DNA of 64,000 bases from GCA-2748575 sp965222725 (GTDB lineage: Bacteria > Pseudomonadota > Gammaproteobacteria > Pseudomonadales > Ketobacteraceae). A model generated the notes under the pieces. That model made no database searches, was not told where the DNA came from, and worked only from the letters and a program-made list of their open reading frames with translations. Below are positions 44,440 to 54,111 of this stretch, in pieces; positions within the stretch are counted from its first letter, which is position 1; the number at the start of each line of letters is the position of its first letter. The stretch lies in contig OZ244969.1 of assembly GCA_965222725.1 (NCBI GenBank), positions 310,001 to 374,000 on the forward strand, read 5' to 3'. The translations under genes were made by a program, and so were the position numbers.

Positions 44440-45084
44440 ATGATTCTGACACGCCACCTGCGGGAACCGGTTTCCGGACTAAGCCACTTGCTGGGAGCCG
44501 CCCTGTCCATTGCGGCCCTGCCCTGGCTGTTAAGCCAGCTGCCGGAAGAAAACATGGGGCTGTATCTGGCCAGTTACCTGGTGTTTGGCCTCAGCATGTT
44601 TGTGATGTTCAGCTCCAGCGCCATTTACCATTTGATGGAAGTCAGCGAAGCCGGTATCCGGGCACTGAAACGCCTGGATCACATGGCCATCTACGTCATG
44701 ATTGCCGGTACCTACACCCCCTTCTGCCTGCTGGCACTGGAAGGTGATCAGGCCTGGTGGATGTTCGGAATTATCTGGTGCATTGCCCTGCTGGGCATTA
44801 TCAAAAAAGTTTTCTGGCTGCATGCGCCCCGCTGGATCAGTACCGGACTCTATCTTGCCATGGGCTGGATGTGCCTGTTTGTTATCGAACCGCTCACCGA
44901 AGCCCTGTCCGCCGGCGCCATGCGCTGGCTGGTGATCGGCGGCATCAGTTACTCCATCGGTGCCCTGGTCTACGCCACCAAATGGCCCAACTTCAGTAAA
45001 AACTTTGGTTTCCATGAGCTGTGGCATCTTTTTGTATTGGGCGGGGCCGCCAGCCACTTTGTGAGTATCGCCATTTACCTCTAA
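44440..45084 (+). CDS. Hemolysin III/PAQR-family membrane protein
   Basis: A 214-residue, seven-helix membrane protein. The family motifs are SSSAIYHLM and LKRLDHMAIYVMIAGTYTP, plus the C-terminal HELWHLFVLGGAASHF, which carry the Ser/His/Asp residues thought to bind zinc. It matches the YqfA/TrhA/hemolysin III group. Despite the name, cytolysis is doubtful; membrane energetics or lipid hydrolysis have been proposed. It precedes a UbiA-family gene by 39 bp on the same strand and may be co-transcribed with it. Confidence 0.92.
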   Translation: MILTRHLREPVSGLSHLLGAALSIAALPWLLSQLPEENMGLYLASYLVFGLSMFVMFSSSAIYHLMEVSEAGIRALKRLDHMAIYVMIAGTYTPFCLLALEGDQAWWMFGIIWCIALLGIIKKVFWLHAPRWISTGLYLAMGWMCLFVIEPLTEALSAGAMRWLVIGGISYSIGALVYATKWPNFSKNFGFHELWHLFVLGGAASHFVSIAIYL

Positions 45085-45123
45085 ACTTGTGAGCGTTTTC
45101 AATAGCAACGAAACGTTCACACC

Positions 45124-46128
45124 ATGAAGTTAACACCTTCCATGTGGGCAAAAGCCCTGGCCGGCATGCCCAGAATCGATGCCGTTATCTGGCAGTCCCT
45201 TGATATTTTTTCCCGCTGGTTAATTGCCACACGCGCTGCCGTACTGGTGATGACCTTTACTTCTGCCGCTCTGGCAGGATTGTTTGCGTTCAAGGCCGAC
45301 CTGTTTCAGTTTCTCCCCTGGTTAATGATGACACTGGGCTTGTGCCTGGCCCATGCCACCAATAATTTACTGAATGATCTGACCGACCACTGGAAAGGCG
45401 TGGACAAGGGAAATTATTTTCGCACCCGCTACGGCGTTCAGCCCCTGGAAAGCGGTTTGATGACAGTCCGGCAAAACCTTTTGTACGCCGCTGTTACCGG
45501 TGGGCTGGCAGTTTTATGCGGCGTGTATTTATGGCTGGTGCGTGGCGATACCGTGATTGTGCTGACGGCGGTGGGTGCTTTTTTTGTGCTCTTTTATACC
45601 TGGCCACTGAAATACATCGGACTGGGGGAACCCGCCGTCTTACTGGTATGGGGCCCATTAATGATCGGCGGTGGTTATTACGTGATTAGCGGGGAAATCA
45701 GTGTTGCCGTGCTATTGGCAGGCACTACCTATGCCCTGGCGCCCACGGCCGTACTCTTTGGCAAACATATCGATAAACTGACAGCGGATAAGGCCAAAGG
45801 CATACGCACGCTGCCGGTTATACTGGGGCATGAACGCAGTCGCCGCTGGGTAATGGGACTTTTTATTGCCCAGTATCCGCTGATTCTGCTGTTGGTGTTA
45901 ACGGGCTATTTCAGCCCCGTTGTACTGGCAAGCGCGGCGGCTATTCCCTCGCTGCTGAAAATCCGCCGCTACTTCAACGAACCGCCACCGGAAAACCTGG
46001 AAGAGGCACCGGAGGAAGTGCAAAAAGTCTGGCCCCTGTATTATGTGGCGGCGGCTTTCTGGTACACCCGGCGGTTCGGTGGCCTGTTCACTGTGGCACT
46101 GATTCTGGATGCCGTGTTTTTCAGTTAA
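45124..46128 (+). CDS. UbiA-family prenyltransferase
   Basis: A 334-residue polytopic membrane enzyme (about eight or nine helices). The two Asp-rich motifs are visible: ATNNLLNDLTDHWKGVDKG (N-x-x-x-D-x-x-D) and GKHIDKLTADKAKGIRTLPV (D-x-x-x-D). These bind prenyl diphosphate through Mg2+. The strand order resembles MenA/1,4-dihydroxy-2-naphthoate prenyltransferase, but the acceptor cannot be determined. No quinone-biosynthesis gene adjoins. The C-terminal ~40 residues carry an acidic insertion (EPPPENLEEAPEEV). Confidence 0.85.
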   Translation: MKLTPSMWAKALAGMPRIDAVIWQSLDIFSRWLIATRAAVLVMTFTSAALAGLFAFKADLFQFLPWLMMTLGLCLAHATNNLLNDLTDHWKGVDKGNYFRTRYGVQPLESGLMTVRQNLLYAAVTGGLAVLCGVYLWLVRGDTVIVLTAVGAFFVLFYTWPLKYIGLGEPAVLLVWGPLMIGGGYYVISGEISVAVLLAGTTYALAPTAVLFGKHIDKLTADKAKGIRTLPVILGHERSRRWVMGLFIAQYPLILLLVLTGYFSPVVLASAAAIPSLLKIRRYFNEPPPENLEEAPEEVQKVWPLYYVAAAFWYTRRFGGLFTVALILDAVFFS

Positions 46129-46151
46129 CAGGCCGGCAGCTATTCAACCGT

Positions 46152-47381
46152 TTAAATCACCTCAAAAGTGAGCCCGGCATTTTCCTGTAGCCGTGCAATC
46201 AACTGATCCCCAAAGATAGTTGCCGGTGTCCAGAAACCGCCGGCTTTTTCATCGGCGTTAACATCTTTTGCCAGACACACAGCCGCTTCGGAAATCATCT
46301 TGGCGGTGGAACCGTAACCGGGATCACGATCGCCCGTTACCTTGGCACGGATAATCTGGCCGCCTTCGGTTTCGCCGTAAAAACGAATGTCATAAAAACC
46401 ATTACGCTGCTCTTCCGGGCTGGGGCCTTCGCCGGGTGCCGGCAATACAAACTTTTCCAGCAACCAGCGCGTGGGCTTGATAGCCACTGCCACTAAAAAG
46501 CCACCCATGCCCACCGTCATACCCTGAGCCGCTGTCCAGCCTTTGGCGCCTTTGCCGGTGATCATGGCTTCATCGTATTCAAAATTATCGCCATAGCCAT
46601 TACCGGAGAGCATGTTGGATCTGTGCACAATGCGGGTATTGATCGCGGCCATCACAAAAGGCGCCAGCCAGACATCAAAATCCTTGTCGTAGGTGGCGGA
46701 CTTCACATCCGGCTGCTTGGCGGCATTTTTCGGCCCATCAAGACACAGGGCATAGGGATCCGCCAGCACTTTGCGCAGGGCAGGATTTTTGGTGGCTTCC
46801 GTGGCCACGTTCATCAGGCTGGCAACGGTACCACCGGACATGCCACCTTTAGCCGCCTTGACCCGGAACTTGACCCGCTGACAGGCCTTGCCAAATTTGT
46901 TCTTTGCCTGGCTCTGAACAAAGTGCACACCCAGATCCGAAGGAATGGAATCAAAGCCGCAACAATGCACAATGCGGGCACCGTTTTTTCTGGCGGTGGC
47001 TTCATGGCGCTCCAGCATTTCCCGGATCCACTGTACCTCGCCGGTCAGATCCACATAGTCGGTACCGGTTTCGGCACAGACTTTTACCAGGGGTTCGCCA
47101 TAGTAGGCATAGGGGCCCACTGTCGACAGAATCACCTTGCCCTGGGCACAGAGTTCGCGCAGGGCATTTTCGTCAGCCGCATCGGCCGTCAGCATTTCCA
47201 GAGAGGCTGCCGCCCCGCCTAATTGCTGTTTGACCGAATCCAGCTTGCCGGAAGATCGTCCGGCAATAGCCCATTTAAGATCGCCCTCTGCACCATATTG
47301 ATCCAGCATGTACTGGCAGATGATCTGCCCCACAAAGCTGGTTGCTCCATACACAATAACGTCGAATTTTTTATCTGCCAC
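46152..47381 (-). CDS. Saccharopine dehydrogenase-like / trans-acting enoyl reductase-type protein
   Basis: A 409-residue NAD(P)-binding protein. The N-terminus is VIVYGATSFVGQIICQYM (Rossmann GxxxxxG), followed by WAIAGRSSGKLDSVKQQL, VGPYAYYGEPLVKVCAETGTDYVDLTGE and HCCGFDSIPSDLGV. This set matches the saccharopine-dehydrogenase-like family that includes the mycobacterial trans-acting enoyl reductase; the bacterial members reduce or isomerise polyketide/lipid-type substrates or are uncharacterised. The likely start is GTG at 47381, seven bases after AGGGAG; a longer frame to 47423 begins MPCRHHWL without a site. Single gene. Confidence 0.87.
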   Translation of the reverse strand: MADKKFDVIVYGATSFVGQIICQYMLDQYGAEGDLKWAIAGRSSGKLDSVKQQLGGAAASLEMLTADAADENALRELCAQGKVILSTVGPYAYYGEPLVKVCAETGTDYVDLTGEVQWIREMLERHEATARKNGARIVHCCGFDSIPSDLGVHFVQSQAKNKFGKACQRVKFRVKAAKGGMSGGTVASLMNVATEATKNPALRKVLADPYALCLDGPKNAAKQPDVKSATYDKDFDVWLAPFVMAAINTRIVHRSNMLSGNGYGDNFEYDEAMITGKGAKGWTAAQGMTVGMGGFLVAVAIKPTRWLLEKFVLPAPGEGPSPEEQRNGFYDIRFYGETEGGQIIRAKVTGDRDPGYGSTAKMISEAAVCLAKDVNADEKAGGFWTPATIFGDQLIARLQENAGLTFEVI

Positions 47382-47523
47382 GGTGGTGCTCCCTGTCATT
47401 AGCCAGTGATGTCTGCAGGGCATGTTACACGGAATAGGTCAGGTTTTTTAGTTCCGGAAAGCCATCGTGAAGGTTGATAAGCGCCAATGTCCGGCACCGT
47501 TGCAAGCACCAACCGGCGGGCAC

Positions 47524-47552
47524 AAAAAAGCCGGGGTAATTGTCACCCCGGC
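47524..47552 (-). terminator. Rho-independent terminator of the 47574-48917 gene
   Basis: On the minus strand, GCCGGGGT (47552-47545) pairs with ACCCCGGC (47537-47530) and is followed by six T (47529-47524). It lies 22 bp past the lipoprotein stop. Confidence 0.9.
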
Positions 47553-47573
47553 CCGGATGTGAACACACTTGGT

Positions 47574-48917
47574 CTAGCGGTAGAAAAACAGGCTCTTGCG
47601 CTCTCCCAAAGGAACATCATCGCCGGCGTTGTATTGTGGTGCGATCTGCGGTGCGGTTACCTGTTGCTGGCTGGCTTTCATGGCTTTGAGCTGTTGCGAC
47701 AGGGCATTAATCTGCTCGCTCAGGGTTTTCTCCAGCTGGGAAACCCGGCCTGCCAGTTCGGCATCGGTGTTTTTGCCGGCACCGGCGTTGCTACCAGCAT
47801 CTGCAACCTGATCAGCCGTTGCTGTTGCAGTATCGGATTCATCCTTTTTGTCAGCGGTGGTATTGGCTGGCGCTTTTTCCGCCTTGGCCGACGCCGCTGC
47901 TACGCCAGTGTCCAGCATCACATCCTGCTGACTGGCGGCCTCGGCCACCTGTGCCAGCTGATCCAGCACCGACTGATTCCGCAGATCCTTGATGCCCAGC
48001 GCCCGGCTGGCATCGTAGATCCGGTTGGTGAGCACTATCAGCCAACGTTCCATTTCTTCGCGATCCATCTTCTGCAGCTTTTCCATATCATTGGCAATGG
48101 CATGGGCCACCGCAAAGGTGAATACCACCTGATCCCGTGCGGCGGTAACCGCGGCTTCATCACGGGGGTTGCTGGCAATAATATGCCTGGCCTGATTCAA
48201 AGCGTTCACTGAACGGTTGTAACTCAGGCTGGCAAAACGCTCCAGCTTGTAACGCCCTTCGCGCTCAATACGCTTGCTGATGTCATCCAGATAAAACCGC
48301 TGGGCCGCCGCAATTTCCAGGGCCTTTTGCTCCCGCTTTAACTGGGAACTGCGATCCTGCGCCAGATCCAGACGGCCATCGGCCACCATACCAATCAGGC
48401 GCTGATGATGACGCACAATGTCTTCGTACTCATAAGGGAAATAGGTTTGCGCCTGGAACTTGCGCAGCCATTCAAAATTTTCGTTCACCTCGGCAAACAA
48501 CTGATCCGCCTGATGCTTGATGGATTCGGCATGATTCAACGCAGCGTTCGCTTCGGAAATCAGTGACAGGGCTTTTTCACCCATGGTGTCACCAAAGAAC
48601 AGGGATATGGATTTGTTAACGTTGTCGGGCTCCAGCCGAAAGCGCTCATAATAATTGCGGGCGGATTCCAGCGACGACAAGGCTGTATCCATGGCCCCTG
48701 GGGCATAAACGGCATACTCGTTGGCCTGCGCTTTGGAAATGCGCTGCTCCAGCGCTTCCAGGGATTCAGCCACGCGGCTGATAACCGCCTGCTCGCGGGT
48801 TTGCTGCTCGGTTTCCTGCATCAGGCGATAGCTGTGGGTACTGCAACCGGAGGACAGAAGAAAAGCCGCCAGTAACAGCACATAAAGATGAACCGGTGAA
48901 TGGTGTAGCAGTTTCAT
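47574..48917 (-). CDS. Coiled-coil lipoprotein of unknown function
   Basis: A 447-residue protein with lipobox LLSSGC (Cys25; +2 is Ser, which favours outer-membrane sorting). The mature part is almost all helical: amphipathic heptads at ~40-330 (DUF4398-like repeats of A-x-x-A-L-x-A-R), an acidic/Ala-Ser-Thr linker (~330-385) and a C-terminal coiled coil (LAGRVSQLEKTLSEQI) followed by a Gln/Pro-rich tail. It could be a periplasmic scaffold. I do not assign a function. Single gene ending at a strong terminator. Confidence 0.72.
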   Translation of the reverse strand: MKLLHHSPVHLYVLLLAAFLLSSGCSTHSYRLMQETEQQTREQAVISRVAESLEALEQRISKAQANEYAVYAPGAMDTALSSLESARNYYERFRLEPDNVNKSISLFFGDTMGEKALSLISEANAALNHAESIKHQADQLFAEVNENFEWLRKFQAQTYFPYEYEDIVRHHQRLIGMVADGRLDLAQDRSSQLKREQKALEIAAAQRFYLDDISKRIEREGRYKLERFASLSYNRSVNALNQARHIIASNPRDEAAVTAARDQVVFTFAVAHAIANDMEKLQKMDREEMERWLIVLTNRIYDASRALGIKDLRNQSVLDQLAQVAEAASQQDVMLDTGVAAASAKAEKAPANTTADKKDESDTATATADQVADAGSNAGAGKNTDAELAGRVSQLEKTLSEQINALSQQLKAMKASQQQVTAPQIAPQYNAGDDVPLGERKSLFFYR

Positions 48918-49130
48918 GATTTAACCTGCAGAATATCGGGATTGAATGACCTACTCCTTAGAGCCTAATCAACATTTTTAAGGGGAGTCATAATATTCTG
49001 CACTTAAAATGATGGCTGATAGATAACGCCAAAATATCCTTTGATTACGGGCACATAGCTGATGTTTCTCGGCGGGGACTGGGAATCTTTCACTATCGCC
49101 TGATTTGTAAGGGGGAACCGTTTAAAAACC

Positions 49131-49595
49131 ATGGATAATTCAAGCCGGGATATTCCTTTCACTTATCTGCTGCGGGTACGTTATTACGAATGCGATGCTC
49201 AGCAGGTGGTATTCAATGCCCGCTACGGGGACTATGTGGATACCGCCGCCACGGAATTTTTCCGGGCGCTTTTTGGCGATTACCGCAATCTGTTAGCCGC
49301 CGGCATGGATACCCAGGTGGTGCGCCAGTTGATTGAATGGCAGGCACCGGCCCGCTTTGACGACGTGGTGGCTATTCAGGTCACCACGGAAAGAGTGGGC
49401 AACACCTCCTTTCAACTGAACTTTGCCCTGTCACGCCATGGCAGCGATGAACTTCTGGCCCGCTGCGAAATGGTGTACGTGCTGGTGGATGCCCAGGCTT
49501 TCACGAAAATGGCCATTCCCGATGATGTCCGCAGCAAACTGGAAAGCGGCGCACCGGGTGTGACCACCGATCATGCCGGCGCCGGACACGCCTGA
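49131..49595 (+). CDS. Acyl-CoA thioesterase (4-hydroxybenzoyl-CoA thioesterase-like hotdog protein)
   Basis: A 154-residue single hotdog domain. The motif VRYYECDAQQVVFNARYGDYVDTA carries the catalytic Asp (ECDAQ.VVFN) of the 4HBT/YbgC group, then FDDVVAIQVTTERVGNTSF and a closing RCEMVYVLVDA. It would hydrolyse short- or medium-chain acyl-CoA. The ATG is preceded by a weak site (AAGGGGGAAC) at a distance of ~13 bp. The 181 bp to vgrG hold no gene. Confidence 0.85.
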   Translation: MDNSSRDIPFTYLLRVRYYECDAQQVVFNARYGDYVDTAATEFFRALFGDYRNLLAAGMDTQVVRQLIEWQAPARFDDVVAIQVTTERVGNTSFQLNFALSRHGSDELLARCEMVYVLVDAQAFTKMAIPDDVRSKLESGAPGVTTDHAGAGHA

Positions 49596-49776
49596 CGTTA
49601 GCGATCTACCACTGCAAAAAAACCGGCAACACGGCCTTGTCCGCCGATTGCTGCACCGCCAGTGTCCAGCTGCACCCGCCCTGATAACGGTTCTACCCGG
49701 TAAATACCCACCTTCTTTATGGCGCCCGTGTCTTCATGTAAGGAGTTTTTCAGCCATCTGACCACCGGGATCCACC

Positions 49777-52700
49777 ATGACAGTGCCAGCCAACGTGACA
49801 CGCTTTCTGTTTGAACTGATCGGCGAAAGTGAATCCCTGCGGGTGGTGGAGTTCTCCGTCAGCGAAGGCCTTTCCAGCCCCTTTCAGCTGGAACTGATTG
49901 TGGCGGCAGAAAACGACGCTCTGGATATTGCTGGCTGGATTGGCAAGGCAGGAGTGCTGACCCTGTTTCATACCCGTGATCCCCGGGTATTTCATGGCGA
50001 ACTGGTAGCGGCCCGCCAGCTGGAATCCGGACGGCGCTTTACCCGCTATCAGCTGTCCCTCGCACCCAAGTTTCACCTGCTGAAATACCGTAGCGGCTGC
50101 CGGATTTTTCAGTCCCTGTCCGTTCCCAGGATCATTGAAAAACTGTTTGATGAAGCCCGCATTGAAGGCAACGACTACCGGCTGGACCTGAAGCGCAGCT
50201 ACCCCACCCGGGATTTTTGTGTGCAGTATCAGGAGAGCGAGTTTCACTTTCTGTCGCGCCTGATGGAAGAAGAAGGCATTTTCTACTTCTTTGAACACCG
50301 GCTGGATCGCCATGTGATGGTGATCAGCGACGCCAAAGCCGCGTTCAGCCCCATTGCCCACAACCGGCAACTCAATTACCACCCCAAAGGCAGCATGCGG
50401 CCGGACCATGAAACCGTTTACCAGTTTGAATCACGTTTTCAGGTAGCCTCAGGCCAGGTGACCCTGGGCGATTACAATTTCGAAAAGCCAAAACTGACCT
50501 TGCGGGAAGACGCCAGCCAACAACAGAAACACAACCTGGAAGTGTACGAATACCCGGGGCGCTTCGCAAAACCTGCAGAAGGCGAACGTTACGCCAGCCT
50601 GTATCTCGAATCAAACCAGACTGCGACAGAGCGATATGTCGGTGTCAGCGACAGCCAGTGGCTGGCAACCGGAGGCTTGTTTGAACTCAAAGAACACCAG
50701 CGCAATGACTACAACCAGGAATACCTGCTGGTGAGGGCCGATCACAAAGGCAAGCAACCTCAGTCCCTGGAAGAAGGCGCCACCAATGAAGGCTCCGCCT
50801 ACCATTGTGAGTTTGAAGCCATGCCTGCCAGCATGGCCTACCGCCCTGCCAGGCAGCACCAAAAACACCCTGTGGAAGGCGCCCAGACAGCCTTTGTGAC
50901 AGGGCCTTCAGGCGAAGAGATTTACACCGACCAGCACGGCCGGGTTAAGGTTCAGTTCCACTGGGATCGCGAAGGCCAGTACAACGAAAACACCTCCTGC
51001 TGGGTTCGTGTCAGCCAGGGCTGGACCGGCAAGGAATGGGGCGCCATGACCCTGCCCAGAGTGGGACAGGAAGTGATCGTGGACTTTCTGGACGGCGACC
51101 CCGACCGCCCCATCGTTACCGGTCGCGTTTACCACGCCGTGAATAAAACACCCTACCCTTTACCCGGCAACAAAACCCGCAGCACCTTTAAATCCCAGTC
51201 CTATCCCGGCGGTGGCGGCTACAACGAACTGCGTATTGACGACAAGAAAGGCAGCGAACAGATTTATGTGCATGCCGAAAAAGACGTGGATATTTACGTT
51301 AAAAATGATCACAAAGCACTGATACAGGCCGATCGCCACCTGACGGTGGACGGTGACTCCATGACGGAAACACAGACCGATGAACACCTGACCATCGGCA
51401 AAAACTGGAACCAGAAGGTTGGCAAAACCCTGTCGCAAAGCGTGGGCAAAGACAACCATTTGAAGGTTTCCGGCTCCATCAACACCCAAAGCGGGCGCGA
51501 TCTGTTTGTAAAAGCCGGCACCCAGATCGTGATTCAAAGCGGCACCCAGCTCACCCTGAAAGGCGGAGCCGGCTTTGTGGTGCTGGATCCCTCCGGTGTC
51601 ACCATTCAGGGGCCCATGGTGCGCATTAACAGCGGCGGTTCGGCCGGCAGCGCCAGCAGCGCCTCGCCAACAGCCCCGCAAAAACCCACTCCACCGGAAA
51701 CCGGCGATGCCGGTAAAACCGTTAAACCCAAGCCCGCAGAACCGGCCCACAAAGCAGACAAAGTGGGCTTTGAAAGTGGCCGTGCCGGTGAAGTGACACT
51801 GGATGAACCCGCAAGCGCAGCCACAACCGCCAAAGCGGCACCGCCAACCCCGGCGGTTGAAGCCCCTCAGGAACTGGAAGAACTTACCCTTACCTGCACC
51901 GATGCAGACGGCAGCCCCGCCTGCGCCTTACCCTACGTGGTGAAACTGCCAGACGGCAGCACCCGCGGCGGCAAGCTCGACAACAGCGGCACCGCCCTGG
52001 TAAAAAACCTGCCACCCGGCGCCGTGGAAGTGGAACTGGGCGATGCGCCCAACGAACGGGAAATCACACGAACCCGGGAAAAGATCCAGAAATCCCTCAA
52101 CAGCATCATCGCCGATGAAGAGCGCGAAGCCGCTCAAATAGAAGCCGAGCTAAGCCAGAAAGGTTTTGTCGGCCAGGCCCTGGAATACAAGATGGCCGAA
52201 ATCCGCGGCGGCGCCAAAGCCATCTGGGGCATGGTAACCGGATTAAAAGAACTGTCGGACCTGGGCAACCCCCAGGTTCATTTAACCAACGCCCTCAAAT
52301 CCGCATGGGCAGCCTACAAGTACAGCGACGAACAACCCTTTCTGGACAGCTTCGCCCAGAACATGAACGACGCCCAGTTCGCAGAACTGGCAGATGTGAT
52401 CGGCTTCGACCCCCGCACCATCACCAAAGAACAGGTGGCCGAAGCCCAGGCACTGGCAAACTTCGTCTGGGAAGACGGCGAAACCCGCGACATGCTGCTC
52501 GGCTTCGCCAAGGATTACATCGGCGCCCAACATAGCCTGGAACTCACCGAAAGCGGCGCCGGCCTCGCCACCGAAGTGGCGCTGGATTTCCTGATCACCG
52601 CCCTTACCCTGGGCGCCGGCGCCACCATCGTCGTCGCCAGCAAACTCCGCCATTTGAACAAATTCAAGCAAATCGGCCTGCATATCAAACAGCTCGCCAA

Positions 52701-53268
52701 AGCTATGAAGAAGAAAGCCTCGTTCAAACGCCAGTCTGGGCAGACGGGTGGTCAGGTTGATATGGAATTGAGTAAGCCGGATAATCAGACGGCTGAGGGA
52801 ACAAACGCCAATAAAACTGCTATAGACGACGCAGACACTCCAAGACTCTGGAGTAGAGAAGTTCAATTCGAGGGTAGACAAGTTTTTCAGCGCGATGATT
52901 TATTCGATCCCTATCGGGTCGATGCTGATGGAATGAAAAATGTAGAAAGAATGCAAAAAGGCAGACCTCCCATAGGCCATGATGACGAACCGGTAAACCT
53001 CCACCATCTAATCCAAAAGGAACCTGGGACGATAGCGGAAGTAGGCGGACAATTGCATTCGGAAAAAACTAAAACACTTCATATCCCTCAATATGAGAAA
53101 GTTGACGGTGTATGGAAGCAGCGCAAGAACTATAGCTTCAGAGCCCACGACGGAAGAAAATCAACCTGGCCCTTAACAAAATCGGGTAAAATACAGAAAA
53201 CACCAGCAGAAAAGGCATTTATTAAATGGAGCTCCAACTACTGGAAGCATAGAGCCGAGGGGTTTTAA
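49777..53268 (+). CDS. vgrG: Evolved VgrG (T6SS spike) with C-terminal LHH nuclease
   Basis: A 1163-residue spike protein. Residues 1-~460 are the gp27/gp5-like body (RFLFELIGESESLRVVEFSV; FSRL-type FHFLSRLMEEEGIFYFFEH; LPRVGQEVIVDFLDGDPDRPIVTGRVYH at ~423-452). A triple-stranded beta-helix (~480-615) and a Pro/Ala-rich linker (~630-700) follow, then an Ig-like/carrier region (~700-780) and a helical region with a hydrophobic segment. After the TAEG junction at ~1006 comes a different, AT-richer toxin tail. It holds the LHH motif at 1075-1077 (VNLHHLIQKEPG) and the downstream LHSEKTKTLH, typical of HNH/EndoVII-superfamily LHH nucleases. Delivered by T6SS, it should cut DNA in the target cell. 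The immunity gene follows 2 bp later. Confidence 0.92.
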   Translation: MTVPANVTRFLFELIGESESLRVVEFSVSEGLSSPFQLELIVAAENDALDIAGWIGKAGVLTLFHTRDPRVFHGELVAARQLESGRRFTRYQLSLAPKFHLLKYRSGCRIFQSLSVPRIIEKLFDEARIEGNDYRLDLKRSYPTRDFCVQYQESEFHFLSRLMEEEGIFYFFEHRLDRHVMVISDAKAAFSPIAHNRQLNYHPKGSMRPDHETVYQFESRFQVASGQVTLGDYNFEKPKLTLREDASQQQKHNLEVYEYPGRFAKPAEGERYASLYLESNQTATERYVGVSDSQWLATGGLFELKEHQRNDYNQEYLLVRADHKGKQPQSLEEGATNEGSAYHCEFEAMPASMAYRPARQHQKHPVEGAQTAFVTGPSGEEIYTDQHGRVKVQFHWDREGQYNENTSCWVRVSQGWTGKEWGAMTLPRVGQEVIVDFLDGDPDRPIVTGRVYHAVNKTPYPLPGNKTRSTFKSQSYPGGGGYNELRIDDKKGSEQIYVHAEKDVDIYVKNDHKALIQADRHLTVDGDSMTETQTDEHLTIGKNWNQKVGKTLSQSVGKDNHLKVSGSINTQSGRDLFVKAGTQIVIQSGTQLTLKGGAGFVVLDPSGVTIQGPMVRINSGGSAGSASSASPTAPQKPTPPETGDAGKTVKPKPAEPAHKADKVGFESGRAGEVTLDEPASAATTAKAAPPTPAVEAPQELEELTLTCTDADGSPACALPYVVKLPDGSTRGGKLDNSGTALVKNLPPGAVEVELGDAPNEREITRTREKIQKSLNSIIADEEREAAQIEAELSQKGFVGQALEYKMAEIRGGAKAIWGMVTGLKELSDLGNPQVHLTNALKSAWAAYKYSDEQPFLDSFAQNMNDAQFAELADVIGFDPRTITKEQVAEAQALANFVWEDGETRDMLLGFAKDYIGAQHSLELTESGAGLATEVALDFLITALTLGAGATIVVASKLRHLNKFKQIGLHIKQLAKAMKKKASFKRQSGQTGGQVDMELSKPDNQTAEGTNANKTAIDDADTPRLWSREVQFEGRQVFQRDDLFDPYRVDADGMKNVERMQKGRPPIGHDDEPVNLHHLIQKEPGTIAEVGGQLHSEKTKTLHIPQYEKVDGVWKQRKNYSFRAHDGRKSTWPLTKSGKIQKTPAEKAFIKWSSNYWKHRAEGF
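52504..52799 (+). repeat. 296-bp direct repeat, copy 1 (within vgrG)
   Basis: Matches 53816-54111 without gaps. From about 52647 to the end there is only one mismatch. The identity stops exactly at GCTGAGGG, where the two toxin tails diverge. An upstream block (52297-52356) matches 53764-53821. Confidence 0.95.
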
Positions 53269-53270
53269 AA

Positions 53271-53744
53271 ATGACAGAAAAGCGCACACTGAAAGACATT
53301 GAAAATGCTTTACAAGGCGTTGACGGCATTGCCGCCGGAGACTCTCATGAAGACGCTGAAATTATGGAGGCAGAGAAAGCACTTGATGTTACTTTGCCAG
53401 ATAGCTTTAAAGCTTACTTGAAAAAGTGGGGAAAGCTTGCACTGGGACCAATCGAATATTATGGCTTGACCAAAAACCCGAATTTTACTTCTGCCGGAGT
53501 TCCAAACTTTGTATGGTTCACTTTAAAAAAACGAGACCAAGTGAATCTTCCGAAAAATCTGATAGTGTTCCAAAACGCCAATGATGAAGCTTATTACTGC
53601 ATAGACACATCCTCACTAATAGATGGGGAGTGCAAAGTTGCCATATGGAACAACCTGGAACGACAAACCGATCAGATTCTTGATATTGGTTTTTTTGATT
53701 TTTTGCTTGGAGACATTGAAGAGCATATAGACATGATGGGTTAA
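53271..53744 (+). CDS. SUKH (SMI1/KNR4)-like immunity protein
   Basis: A 157-residue acidic protein with the SUKH pattern: an N-terminal helix with EIMEAEKALDVTLPDSFKAYLKKWG, then GPIEYYGLT and LIVFQNANDEAYYCID followed by a short W-containing strand. SUKH proteins are the most common immunity partners of HNH/EndoVII-type polymorphic toxins. It starts 2 bp after vgrG, so coupled translation is expected, and shares the low GC of the nuclease tail. Neutralisation of the LHH nuclease is inferred from position and family. Confidence 0.85.
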   Translation: MTEKRTLKDIENALQGVDGIAAGDSHEDAEIMEAEKALDVTLPDSFKAYLKKWGKLALGPIEYYGLTKNPNFTSAGVPNFVWFTLKKRDQVNLPKNLIVFQNANDEAYYCIDTSSLIDGECKVAIWNNLERQTDQILDIGFFDFLLGDIEEHIDMMG

Positions 53745-53815
53745 CCGTCACATCTCTGTTCGTAAATCCGCATAGACAGCCTACGTACAGCGACGAACAA
53801 CCCTTTCTGGACAGC

Positions 53816-54111
53816 TTCGCCAAGAATTACATCGGCGCCCAACATAGCCTGGAGCTGACCGAGCGCGGCGCCGGACTCGCCACCGAAGTGGCCCTGGACT
53901 TCCTGATCACCACCCTCATCCTGGGCGCCGGCGCCACCATTGTGGTCGCCAGCAAACTCCGCCATTTGAACAAATTCAAGCAAATCGGCCTGCATATCAA
54001 ACAGCTCGCCAAAGCTATGAAGAAGAAAGCCTCGTTCAAACGCCAGTCCGGGCAGACGGGTGGTCAGGTTGATATGGAATTGAGTAAGCCGGATAATCAG
54101 ACGGCTGAGGG
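53816..54111 (+). repeat. 296-bp direct repeat, copy 2 (displaced toxin module)
   Basis: The second copy of the vgrG segment 52504-52799. The DNA before it (53764-53821) matches 52297-52356, so relative to vgrG a 153-bp (51-codon) segment between two TTCGCC boxes is missing. The same block carries TGG to TAG and a 2-bp deletion, so the copy is decayed upstream of its toxin. Confidence 0.93.
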
